This document shows, in pieces, positions 1 through 8,413 of a DNA stretch of 14,146 bases (positions are counted from its first letter, which is position 1; every line of letters begins with the position of its first letter). The position numbers were made by a program, and so were the translations under genes. The DNA is from Isohypsibius dastychi (taxonomy: Eukaryota > Tardigrada > Eutardigrada > Parachela > Isohypsibiidae): NCBI GenBank assembly GCA_034696485.1, contig JAQIWT010000888.1:1-14146 (forward strand), read 5' to 3'. The notes under the pieces are model-generated. The model worked only from the letters and a program-made list of their open reading frames with translations. It searched no databases and was not told where the DNA came from.

Positions 1-220
1 CTCAGGTGTATAATCAAGTGCAATCACCGAGAACAGTTAGAGTTCAGTGAGTCTAATCAGCAACACATGAATAAGTAACACATTAATTTATTGGTTTTCC
101 CTTAAATAGGAACCTTAAAAAGGACTAGCTGCGTGTTCCGCGCTACGCGCAGAAATCTGCAAGTTCAAAAAATTCACTCTGGAGTCCCAAGTGCTAGGCT
201 GCTAAACCCACACTGTCAAA
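1..220. other. non-genic left flank
   Basis: No coding region, RNA gene or recognisable element was found here. The first 120 bases are AT-rich. The sequence becomes GC-richer from about 130 (a short CGCGCTACGCGC stretch near 139-150) as it runs into the tandem repeat. The long open frame that begins near 133 owes its length to the repeat and is not considered a gene. Confidence 0.5.
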
Positions 221-375
221 CCCTTCGGGTTGTTGGGTGTTCCACCGGAAGGGGGGAACCCTTCGGATTGTCAGGTGTTCCACCGGAAGGGGGGAACCCT
301 TCGGATTGTCAGGTGTTCCACTGGAAGGGGGGAACCCTTCGGATTGTCAGGTGTTCCACCGGAAAGGGGGAACCC
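221..375. repeat. 38-bp tandem repeat (minisatellite), about 4.5 copies
   Basis: The landmark TTCCACCGG recurs with an exact 38-bp spacing: TCC falls at 241, 279, 317 and 355. A degenerate half unit precedes the first copy at 221-240. Copies differ by single bases: copy 3 has CACTGG for CACCGG, and copy 4 has AAAGGGGG for AAGGGGGG. Each unit carries an internal inverted repeat: GGTGTTCC pairs with GGAACCC (236-243 with 255-261 in copy 1, one bulged T), around a purine-rich loop. Because 38 is not a multiple of three, the same unit is read in all three frames, and none of the three forward frames meets a stop across the array. This makes three overlapping open frames that are artefacts of the repeat. 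No function can be read from it. Confidence 0.9.
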
Positions 376-527
376 ACTTCAGTCGTGCGCGTTGTGTTCC
401 GAAGAATCCAGAGGGGCACAGGAAAGGATGCGAAGTTCTTTTAAAATCTTCCTGTACAAAGCAGACCAACACCGTTACTCTCGCTCTGGAGCTTAAACGA
501 TGATGACCCAGGTCGCTATCTACGAGC
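376..527. other. spacer between tandem repeat and minus-strand gene
   Basis: There is no supported gene here. The stretch would be the 3' flank of the minus-strand gene model that ends at 528. No AATAAA hexamer on the minus strand stood out. Confidence 0.35.
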
Positions 528-1265
528 TCAAGAATCGAACAAGACTATTAACCACAGAAAGTGATGCCATTGGGGTAAATGTACTAGTTGCATGTGTCTG
601 AATTACACACGGTAAATGATGGTTATTATCCACTGTCATCGGCAAGCTTCGTGTTTCGATTTCCCGTGCATCATTCTACATTCTGCTCACTGGGTACTGT
701 CTGTTGCCAGCAGTTTATTCTCAGAAGCATTCTGTTCTGTGAGTGAGATCTACGGGCTCAGAAACGCAAACGCCTCCACTTACCATGTCTTGTGGGTACT
801 GGAGCTCCCAGGCAGTCAGCACTGTATGATTGAACAGTTCTGTTGAGTGTAGGAATTGTAATAGACCTGTTGTGACCTATTGATGCCAACGGAAGATAAC
901 TAGAGATGTAATTACCGATCAAAGAATCATCATACTCATCGCTAATATCAGAAGAACAAAGCACCAGAGGCCCAACAAGCAGATGCTGATCATCACAATT
1001 AAAGGACAAGAAACCACGTAAACTGTAAATTAGTTCGACCATTCCGCGAGCAATCAAGACTTCATCTTCCCTGCTGTAAAACTTCTCAAGTTTTGACTCT
1101 ATATCAGCAATCTGTGAAATTATGAGGTGGTTATTTTGCATGTTAACTCTGATCTCCATCTGTGGTCATAACACTCACGCTGGAACAGGTAAGTGAGGTT
1201 CGACTGGTTTTCCGTACTTCAACAAAGACGCTGGACATATGGGCCATTCCTTTTTTTAGGCTCAT
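528..1265 (-). CDS. unidentified 176-aa protein, four-exon model
   Basis: I do not recognise the family. The model joins 1265-1179, 1111-784, 736-691 and 597-528 on the minus strand. Donors are GTGAGT, GTAAGT and GTGAGC; acceptors are TTTCACAG, CACTCACAG and GTAATTCAG. Phases close exactly (87+328+46+70 nt, 177 codons with the stop). Exon 2 is the best supported part: an acidic, soluble-looking segment with a possible short helix (IESKLEKFYSREDEV, about residues 33-47), a hydrophobic stretch around LLVGPLVLCSS, and an S/T/N-rich end. Exons 3 and 4 are short and end in an aromatic, hydrophobic tail (WHHFLWLIVLF); they are the least certain. The first exon offers three in-frame ATGs (1265, 1247, 1238) below an in-frame TGA at 1274. 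An alternative without exon 1 starts at the ATG at 1159 and reads straight into exon 2. The 5' end interlocks with the plus-strand mucin-like gene. No signal peptide is seen. Confidence 0.4.
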
Positions 1266-2678
1266 GGGAATTCAGGAAGAGCAAGATAATCGCTGATCTG
1301 GAGAGAGTACGTGAAGCTTTGAAAGAGGTTCCCGAAGCTCCAGTTGATCCAGACGCGCCACCAGTTGGATTTCCCAAGTCTGTCCACATCGTTCGCATCA
1401 AATCACCTGCGATGGACCCGAAAAAGAAACACCTTCCCTTTATGTTCACAGAAGATCTCGACGAATCAGTGAAACACAGCGAGCATTCCGTATCCAGTCC
1501 ACCAGTAACACAGCTTCCCACAAGTTCAGCGCCAACTGTGGGGCTTCCTGTTGAAGAAACTGAAACCCCATCTCGAGTCGTATTCACCACAATGACCATT
1601 GAGCCACTCACTACTCAAACCCCAGACGGGATATCTTCCACTTCGACAACTGTGTCACTGACCTCTGTCGAAACTCCTTCCACTGCATCATGGTCAACCA
1701 GCCAAACTTCGTTAGCTACGGAAACATCCGCTTGGACAACTTCTTCGTCATCTTCTACTGTTCCTCCTCATTCTTCAACAGAAACCTCAAGGAGCACAGA
1801 TCAGAGCTCGTCAGCATCTAGCCCCACATCGCCATCTACCAACGCAACCACAACATTGGCACCAAACCGCACAACAGCAAGCTCACTGACCGTCCAAACA
1901 GAAACGAATCCCGTCTCTACAACTGTGGAATCGAGCTTCACAACGTCTATAACAGATTCCTCCTCATCTACTTCTCAAATCCATATGTCAACGGTCGCAG
2001 CACAGCCATCTGTATCACCGAGCACTTCGACTCAATTTGGTACATCAGTGTCACCTTCGCCATATTCTGGTTCAACAAGTGGTCAAATTTCAACTGAGCT
2101 TATGAATTCTAACCCAACAAGTTTATCCACGGCTGGCGGAACTACCGAATCGTCTTCAATAGCCCAGACCGAAACAACTCCATCTACATTCCAAACGACA
2201 TCATATCCGGACTTATCACCGGAAAACCGGCTCGCGAAAAAAGATGATTTTCCCACAAACAAAAACCTCCTAACATCGACTCCAACACTTCTTCAAGCGA
2301 TTACCGCTACCCGAAAGCAAAAAGAGAATTTTGTATCCTGCATTCCGGACGATCCAGACAAAAGCAGCTGGGGAGAAGGAACATCCGCAAGAGGAATCTG
2401 CGCCTCATCGGACGACCTTTCCGACGTCTGTGAAAAAGTTTTCAGGGCATTTGAGGCAGCTACATCGGACAAACACTGCGCCGGATTCGACGGTAGCTGG
2501 TGCTGTTACAGTGAGTAACCCAAAACTAGGCTAGCAATCTCTTAACAAAACGGATTACGACATAGGTCCGCGACCTCTTCTTTCCTGGAACGGATGGAAT
2601 ATTTTCCCGAACGCAGAAATCAGCAAGTCACTTCATCAAAGTGCGCTTTATTTCACAGTCATTCAAGCGCTTGCATAG
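1122..2678 (+). CDS. secreted mucin-like Ser/Thr-rich protein with Cys-rich C-terminus
   Basis: The exons are 1122-1188, 1260-2510 and 2566-2678 (67+1251+113 nt; 476 aa). Introns are 71 nt (GTAAGT...TTTTTTTAG) and 55 nt (GTGAGT...GACATAG), both phase 1. Exon 1 encodes a clear signal peptide: M-R-W, then a hydrophobic core LFCMLTLISICG, with likely cleavage after NTHA. Residues 24-110 are charged and proline-containing. Residues about 110-345 are an irregular Ser/Thr/Pro mucin-type tract, a likely O-glycosylation substrate. Six cysteines follow at 383, 403, 413, 429, 437 and 438 (the last two adjacent, in WCCY). If the second intron is retained, the frame stops two codons later (441-aa form ending at 2518). 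A candidate trans- or cis-splice acceptor (CTATATCAG, ending at 1107) lies 14 nt before the start codon. Secretion and mucin character follow from composition; the role (cuticle, gland or secretory product) is unknown. The gene converges on the minus-strand open frame ending at 2835; the AT-rich 156-bp gap carries AATAAT near 2764-2769. Confidence 0.72.
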
Positions 2679-2834
2679 GACATTTTCCGAAGGTCACCAG
2701 CAGGCTGGTTGTCACTGTTTGTTACTGCAATATAGTACCTTCCCACCTAGTAGTCTGCACGAAAAATAATTTTTCAATCACATTCCGAAAATTCTGAAGC
2801 ACAACTCATAGAAACAAAAAAGATAAAAAGAATC

Positions 2835-3458
2835 CTAATCCATGAATCGTGGAAACAATATCAAGCCAAGAAATTCGATATATTTCAACTGAAAACCAAA
2901 ACCAAAAGGCCGGGAGAATAATTCAGTCTTCCGGTACGATTGACTTTTGGCAACACCAATTTCAAAAGAGCATATGCTCTTTAAGATCTCCACAGCACCG
3001 CATGCATGCATGTTAACTTGCTCTGAAATTTTAGAGAGCTTCAAACGCAACTGAGGAGAAACTGCTGGTAGCTTATCAATTGCCGGAGGATAATCAATAT
3101 CAGCAGTGGGAACAGTAATTCGCAGTTGTTTATTGGCGTGATAGCCAAGACGTTCATGCACATTAGGACGAACAAAATTCGAGTCGATTGAGAGGTTCGA
3201 TGATTTAGCCACGGAAATTACAGAAGGGGCGCGATAGCGCTGCTCACCTGGCGTGGATTTGGTCAACTCTGCGATGCGTTTGTTGTTTTCGGTCACTAGC
3301 TTCTCCAATGTGGCAAGTCGTTCTGCTTGAGTGGGAGGTTTGGGTTTTTTCTGAATAGCTCGTCGATGATGTCGGGAACTGGTTCGATCGGATCTGGCAG
3401 AAGGGGCGACAGTTGAGATTGTGGAACCATGAACGGAGTTTCCAGAAATTCTCCTCAC
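2835..3458 (-). CDS. hypothetical protein, possible borealin-like C-terminus; 5' end unresolved
   Basis: This is a 207-codon open frame ending at the TAG at 2835-2837. It has no ATG near its start: the first in-frame codon after an upstream TGA (3461-3459) is GTG, and the next methionine is about 140 codons in. The true start must therefore be on another exon, or the frame is a relic. It opens with a basic Ser/Arg-rich region, then a heptad-like stretch (LATLEKLVTENNKRIAEL, about residues 48-65). A segment near residues 110-145 (LRITVPTADID, then a VSP-x-LRLKLSKISEQV helix) loosely resembles the C-terminal domain of borealin (chromosomal passenger complex), which also has a TVP strand followed by a P-anchored K-L-S helix. 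That resemblance is from memory and weak. A pyrimidine-rich acceptor (CGCCCCTTCTGCCAG) inside the frame at about 3399-3385 and a donor-like CAG/GTGAGC near 3250 leave other splice models open. The gene sits about 260 nt downstream of RFT1 on the same strand. Confidence 0.4.
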   Translation of the reverse strand: MRRISGNSVHGSTISTVAPSARSDRTSSRHHRRAIQKKPKPPTQAERLATLEKLVTENNKRIAELTKSTPGEQRYRAPSVISVAKSSNLSIDSNFVRPNVHERLGYHANKQLRITVPTADIDYPPAIDKLPAVSPQLRLKLSKISEQVNMHACGAVEILKSICSFEIGVAKSQSYRKTELFSRPFGFGFQLKYIEFLGLILFPRFMD

Positions 3459-3718
3459 TCAAACGAAGTAATGAAGATCAGAATAAGAGCATCTGTCTAC
3501 AAGCAGATGAAAGGAGAGATCGAGAAGAGCAAGTGACCACACAGGAAGAGTGAGGCGGTCAAGTGAGAGCATCACTGCCGCTTGCTTGTTAACTGCAATT
3601 AATTTGATAATTTCCATTTTGATTATTGGATGAGAAGACGCGAGAATGACATCATTATCAATTCCCGAGCCTCTTCAAATTCGGCGATGGTTAAAAGCGC
3701 TCTCGTAATTGAATCTGT

Positions 3719-6012
3719 TCAATCTGATTTCTTTTTCCGCAAAAGATTCCATAAAAACGATAAAGTTTGTCTTTCGGTTAAAAAGAATACTGATAAAACT
3801 AGAATGCCGACAAGTGCGCCGCCGGCAAGAAAGACTAGATTACCGCTCAATGAATCGAGGTTGCAGTAGGAACGGAAATGGTTGATGGAAAAAAAGGCGA
3901 CGATCACAGATGTGAGAAACACTTTATTGACGAGGATTCCAGAAAGTGGTGTGTAGTCGGTATTGCTGTAGTAATTGCGGATGAAATAAAGGCTATGGGC
4001 AATTCGGAGGCTCATATTGAGGATGTTCGCGTAAATAAAGCCGACCGATCCGTACGAGGTAGCGAAGATCCAGACAAACATGAGAAAGACGAATGAAAAT
4101 CCAACCAGCGCTTTGTTGTACCTGTGAACAGAGATAGAATATCAGATGGGTTAATTAAAGAAATTACATTTCAGATGAAAAACATCTTAACTGTGATCAT
4201 CAGGTTTACGTTCACAATTGAGAGCACAAAATCTTAATAACAATCGATAAATAATATAACCTGCAGAAAATCTATATTTGCAGTTTCAACTAAAACGGTC
4301 GCATCGCTGCTGATGATTATTCTAATTACATTACCATTTCATGGTTATTGTAATCATTTTTCGTATTATCCACCTCCCCTCCTGAACCCCGGAAAAGATT
4401 TGTTTGGAAAACAATAAACAATAAATGAGAATTTTTCGAAACCGATGTTATTGTGCTGAAAACCTCGTTTTAGTTCTTCCTGCCCACGTTTCGATTGAAT
4501 TCTCCGTTAACAGGAGCAAAAAACCAAATACCTGTCTACTTCCGCTTTTGTCATGGCAGAAAATACAAATGCTTCAGTCACTCCGTTGACGGAAAGGAAG
4601 AAGACATAGAACCAATATGTCCTCATCAGCTCTGGAGCGGAACTAGCAGCAATATTTTTTCCTCCATATATACTGAGAAGTACATCAGAGTAGCAATATC
4701 CGAAAAGAATAATGATGATGCTCAGGGATGTTGTCACTTTCAGATAAACTTCCAACATTTTCGACCCGAATTCTCCCGACGATTTCTGCGGAGAAAAAGT
4801 GTTATCTCAACTCAACACAAAAACATCAAATTAAAAAACTTACTTCGTCTTCTTTTCTGCCGTCTTTCCGGACTAAAACTTTCGAAAATAGAATATAGGC
4901 ATTTTCTTCAACTTGCTGGAAAATTAACCGTGCGACCAGCGAACCAAGGTTGTTAACCAGATCAAAGATTCCTTGCTCAGCGAAAGTAAGCAGCTGGAAA
5001 CAAGACATGATAAATCTTTCTCCTTCCGTCAGAACTTGTTTCAGCAGCGACTGCAAGGTGAAGCTTAATGCCAGTGGCTTCAGTCGTGGAGGCAATAGTG
5101 GCTTGATCCCAAAAGACGGTAAAAAATCTCCGAGCTTTTTGGCAGGACTTGAAGCACTGACATCAGGAAACTTCCGGGCAAAATATAAATAAAATATCGA
5201 AGTATAAATCCACGCGCTCAAAACGTGAGTTGCTGCAAAAATCAAAATTCCCAGGTTCGGCATATATATTATCAAGAACGCATTTAACGCAGCTTGAATG
5301 GCCAATCCTACAAATTTGGCAAGTACCTACATCAGTAACAAAATTCCAAAATTTAGAATTAAATGGAATTCGAGTGTGGTCTAGAATTTGACCCTTACCC
5401 GAAGCCGAAGATACATCAGCTCTTGAGCAAGAATGGAGACAGGCTCCGCAAGCATTTCCACGATCGCTGCTACTGCAAACCCAGTGACGCCAATTGAATA
5501 AAACGGAGACGTCGGTGCTTCCATCGCACATATCCATAATAATCCAAGAAACGTCGAAACAACAACCGAGAATGCAGTTCTGCAACATAGGAAATTTAAA
5601 TAACAACCGCTAAATTTGAAAATGTCTAAATTCTAAATAAGATTCATGAAATCATCTTACGCGAGCCAGATAAGATTGATGGTTTGTTTCCAATCATCTT
5701 TTCGAATATTCCCGGCGCAAGCTCGACGAATTCCTTCCCGGCAGAGGAACAGAATCGTCGAGTAAATCAGAAGAAGCCTCACATTGACTACACCTAGAAG
5801 CTCTTTTGAAATATATCTCAGGATCAAACCATTGAGCGCGAACGTCACAAGTTTGCAAAAAATCTGAAAATTATATGAAGCAAGTTTGATAAGCTGAATT
5901 GTGCGTCGCCGAGTCCGTTATTGCAACTGTTCCTTACCTGCAGCGCAATATTGTAGTATGTAGATCGCACAGTCCCTGAAAATACAGATGAGTGGTCATC
6001 AGAAACCTCCAT
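3719..6012 (-). CDS. RFT1: RFT1, ER multi-pass membrane protein of N-glycosylation
   Basis: There are six exons on the minus strand: 6012-5938, 5863-5661, 5579-5399, 5326-4844, 4785-4532 and 4121-3719. Together they give 1599 nt, 532 aa; the family is about 540 aa in human. Introns are 74, 81, 72, 58 and 410 nt, all GT...AG with matching phases. RFT1-family landmarks as recalled: GVVNVRLLLIYST and LFLCREGIRRAC near the N-terminus (exon 2), VEMLAEPVSILAQE (exon 3), LLKQVLTEGERF (about 248-258) and DLVNNLGSLVARLIFQ (about 275-290) in exon 4, SIYGGK and NGVTEAF in exon 5, and the DRY/GSVGFIYAN region with a C-terminal basic tail RKKKSD in exon 6. Hydrophobic segments recur throughout, as expected of a multi-pass transporter-fold protein of the ER. 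The family is needed for dolichol-linked oligosaccharide assembly; its proposed role as the Man5GlcNAc2-PP-dolichol flippase is disputed. The gene looks intact. The start gives 25 residues before the first conserved segment, in line with human RFT1. It is divergent from FIS1. Confidence 0.97.
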
Positions 6013-6678
6013 CTTTTCGAGTATTAGATGGAATCAGGAATTTATGGGAATGAAATTTCAGATGTGTTCATCAGATTCAGGTTTCGGAAAGTTGGCCTAC
6101 TAAACCCGCTTTCGCTTTGTTGTCATTTTAAGTTCAAGAAGCGGGTGTGTTCCGCTTGCACACTCCACAGGCAGATTTATCAGAGGAAAAACGGTCGAAA
6201 TGTGAATATTCTTCGCGCTACAGCTGAACAAACAATCGACACTTTTTGGGCAGCAAGTCGTATCACGAATGTATCAGAAAGAAGCCAACGTACGACGTTC
6301 TCCATTCTTTTTTCAGTCTCATACTGCCATATTCATCTGGCAAGACTGCGCTTAGAACGGGTAGTTTTGGCGCCGTATCCGTATGAGCGGAGGCCTCGCT
6401 TTACTTATTCAACTTCGCTTTCGCTTGTGTCGAAGGTGGTTCAAATCAGTTGGAAAATATTGACACGGCGTACCGAGTTGTAACAGCATGATGTTGTGCA
6501 CCGCGCCTTGGCACCAACCGAACTTTTATATCATGGGCGGATCTGACTTTGTTGCCATTTTTGCTGCGCCAACTTGACTCAGTTCCGTTTTCGGTCATTT
6601 TTCTCTGAATTAAACTAATCGACTGTCAGATCCAAGCTTTGAATTCGGGAACTTGTTGTCTGCTCAATCTACACGAGA
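6013..6678. promoter_or_regulatory. divergent promoter region between RFT1 and FIS1
   Basis: This 666-bp gap separates the head-to-head start codons of RFT1 (minus) and FIS1 (plus), so promoters and 5' UTRs of both must lie here or be shared. A GTTGCCATTTTT stretch at about 6551-6562 resembles a YY1-type GCCAT element (inference only), and a TTTTATAT run lies near 6524-6531. CGACTGTCAG ending near 6630 could be a splice or trans-splice acceptor for the FIS1 5' end. A plus-strand open frame of 151 codons (6028-6483) fills much of the gap. It is Arg-rich, shows no recognised domain, and begins 16 bp from the RFT1 start codon, so I do not call it a gene. Confidence 0.5.
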
Positions 6679-7621
6679 ATGGAGGCCGTTATCGACGATT
6701 ACATTACCAACGAGGAGCTGGAGGTTTGATTTGAGTGAAAGCGCATTAAGAAATATAATTCCGCCATAATTCTGTTTCTGTCCCGTGTTTCATGTATCAT
6801 ACGTGATTTCTTTCCTTTAGCTCCGGGCTCGTAAATACCAGGAGGATTTGGAGAAAGGCCAGGTACCTTATAACACAGCCTTCGACTACGCGTGGTGTCT
6901 CATCCGTTCAAAAAAACAAGATGATATCATGAGAGGCATCGAGATATTCAAACGTATGGTCTGCCCGTATTCCTTCAAGATTTCCTTCTGATTGCTTGGA
7001 ATTCACGGAGGTCAATATTTTAGATCTGTACAAAAGAGGGGAATCAACGGGTCGACGAGACTGCTTGTTCTTTACTGCTGTTGGATACACGAAAATTCGG
7101 GTACGTTTCCACGACGAAATGAATCACAATGATCATACTGGTAGCAGAATTCTGCCGTTGTTTCTAAGAACTGGAAGTTTAATTTATTTTGAGTGAGCTC
7201 ACTACATTCGTGGATTGTTAAGAAAGCTCTGATGTTACACCGTATCACTCAGCTTTCGAGATTTTGTTCTTGAGATTTTTGAATTATTGCAGGAATTCGA
7301 GTTGGCCCTTGAATGCATAAATACGCTCCTCAAGGCCGAACCCCAGAACATGCAAGCGCAGGATCTGAAACGAGTCATAGAAGACCGGCTACGTAAAAGT
7401 AAGATCGATGTTTTTGCAATGCTTACATTTATCAAGGATCCTTGTTCATACACTTTTTAATTCTAACGCATTAAATTCAGTACCAAAACACCAAATTCCC
7501 GTCAATTTAACACCGGGTGTTATTTACAGGTGGATTAATTGGAATGGGCTTGGTTGCTCTAGGTGGGGCGACGGTTATGGGAGCAATCGGACTGGTCGCA
7601 ATGCTGACCCGGAAAAAATGA
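6679..7621 (+). CDS. FIS1: FIS1, mitochondrial fission 1 protein
   Basis: The five exons are 6679-6723, 6821-6953, 7024-7100, 7293-7398 and 7530-7621 (453 nt, 150 aa; human FIS1 is 152 aa). Introns are 97, 70, 192 and 131 nt with exact phase closure. The N-terminus begins MEAV like the human protein. Exon 2 carries the hallmark FDYAWCLIRSK followed by DDI-x-RGI. Exon 3 has RRDCLFFTAVGYTKIR and exon 4 has ALECINTLLKAEPQN, corresponding to the TPR-like helical pairs of the cytosolic domain. Exon 5 (from residue 121) is the tail anchor: a glycine-rich hydrophobic segment of about 25 residues (about 122-146) ending in the basic TRKK tail. Family knowledge: FIS1 sits in the outer mitochondrial and peroxisomal membranes and acts as an adaptor in organelle fission and mitophagy. 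All expected parts are present, so the gene appears functional. It shares its 5' region with RFT1. Confidence 0.96.
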
Positions 7622-8413
7622 ACATCCGTTTTCGTGGTAATTCCAGCTTGGCGAAAGCTTCAAACGATGCAGAGGTTTAATCAAAGTCACATTTAAGAAA
7701 ACAGTCAGATTCATACAGTAATCTTCCTTATTTGCCTTTCTATATACGCGGTCGCATGACTTGATGATTTGAACTGGATTTTAATGATCGAGATGTAGGC
7801 TGTTAGTCACTGCGGTAAAATTGGGCACACAGTTTTTGTATTGGATGCTTTCTGAAGGAACTTAAAAATTCATGAAGAATTAAAATGCGCAACAATTTGA
7901 TGGGTTTGTTTTACGGGAAATTTATTAATTTCAAGCGTGATCTCAAACCATTTAATATTCTAAATTTTCCGACCTCATACGATCTGGGATTTTGTTGAAA
8001 TCGACGAAGAAGTTAGCGCTGCTTATTGCCTGGTCCGTTATCGTTATCAAACCAACGTCGACGACGGAAACCGGTTTATTTTGGTGCACATGTTTCCTGC
8101 ACTGCTGATCAAAATAAACATTGAGTGCTGGTTGACGATATGGATTTCAAAACAGACATCTTTTTTCTGAATTTTAAAATTTTGTTCTCGTTTTCTGGCC
8201 GATGTGCAAGTGCAAGTAGCCTTTACTCCTCTATTCGGTAAAGGCTGGCGTACTGTATACGTATGCTTGCATTCATGTTATTTGAACATCCGGGCGACAA
8301 AATCAATACTTTCGCTGCTTATCAGCTTTCGGGGGAGGATGGGTGCAAGAACTGAATTCTGACGATTTAACAACATATCTCATACTGTTACACCTGGTTG
8401 TCTGGCGGAAATA
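7622..8413. other. intergenic region between FIS1 and MCTP
   Basis: I see no gene in these 792 bases. The left part would be the FIS1 3' UTR and polyadenylation region; ATTAAA-like sequence near 7878 and AATAAA at 8114-8119 are the only hexamers noticed. The right part should hold the MCTP 5' UTR. I looked for an exon encoding the C2 domain that MCTP lacks and found none. A 68-codon open stretch at 7964-8167 has no start codon, no convincing acceptor and no C2 features. Confidence 0.45.

Noticed and set aside
133-503. Three overlapping plus-strand open frames of 88-103 codons
   Set aside because: They exist because the 38-bp repeat lacks stops in all frames; products are repeat-derived and have no domain or splice context.
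530-560. tRNA B-box-like TGTTCGATTC on the minus strand
   Set aside because: No A box or cloverleaf stems at suitable distance.
499-600. Box C/D snoRNA-like arrangement (ATGATGA near 499-506, CTGA at 597-600)
   Set aside because: No pairing terminal stem next to the boxes, no clear C'/D' boxes, and the CTGA is better explained as the complement of a splice acceptor.
1219-1611. Minus-strand open frame opposite the mucin-like gene
   Set aside because: Antisense shadow of the Ser/Thr-rich coding exon; only its 1179-1265 neighbourhood is used, in a different frame, for the minus gene's exon 1.
3296-3430. 44-codon ATG-led minus-strand frame (begins MVPQSQ) overlapping the possible borealin-like frame
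   Set aside because: Short, no onward splice donor that I trust, and the neighbouring frame has a better coiled-coil and length; kept only as an alternative reading.
3244-3462. 72-codon minus-strand frame (begins SEENFW) ending at a donor-like GTGAGC
   Set aside because: No ATG and no good acceptor continuing it; probably a shadow, though the donor is noted in the gene entry.
4495-4956. Plus-strand 153-codon open frame
   Set aside because: Antisense to RFT1 exons 4-5 and the intervening intron; the RFT1 reading is unambiguous.
7964-8167. 68-codon open stretch upstream of MCTP as a possible missing C2A exon
   Set aside because: No start codon, no acceptor, and none of the C2 landmarks (loop-1 Asp, SDPF, NPxWNE).
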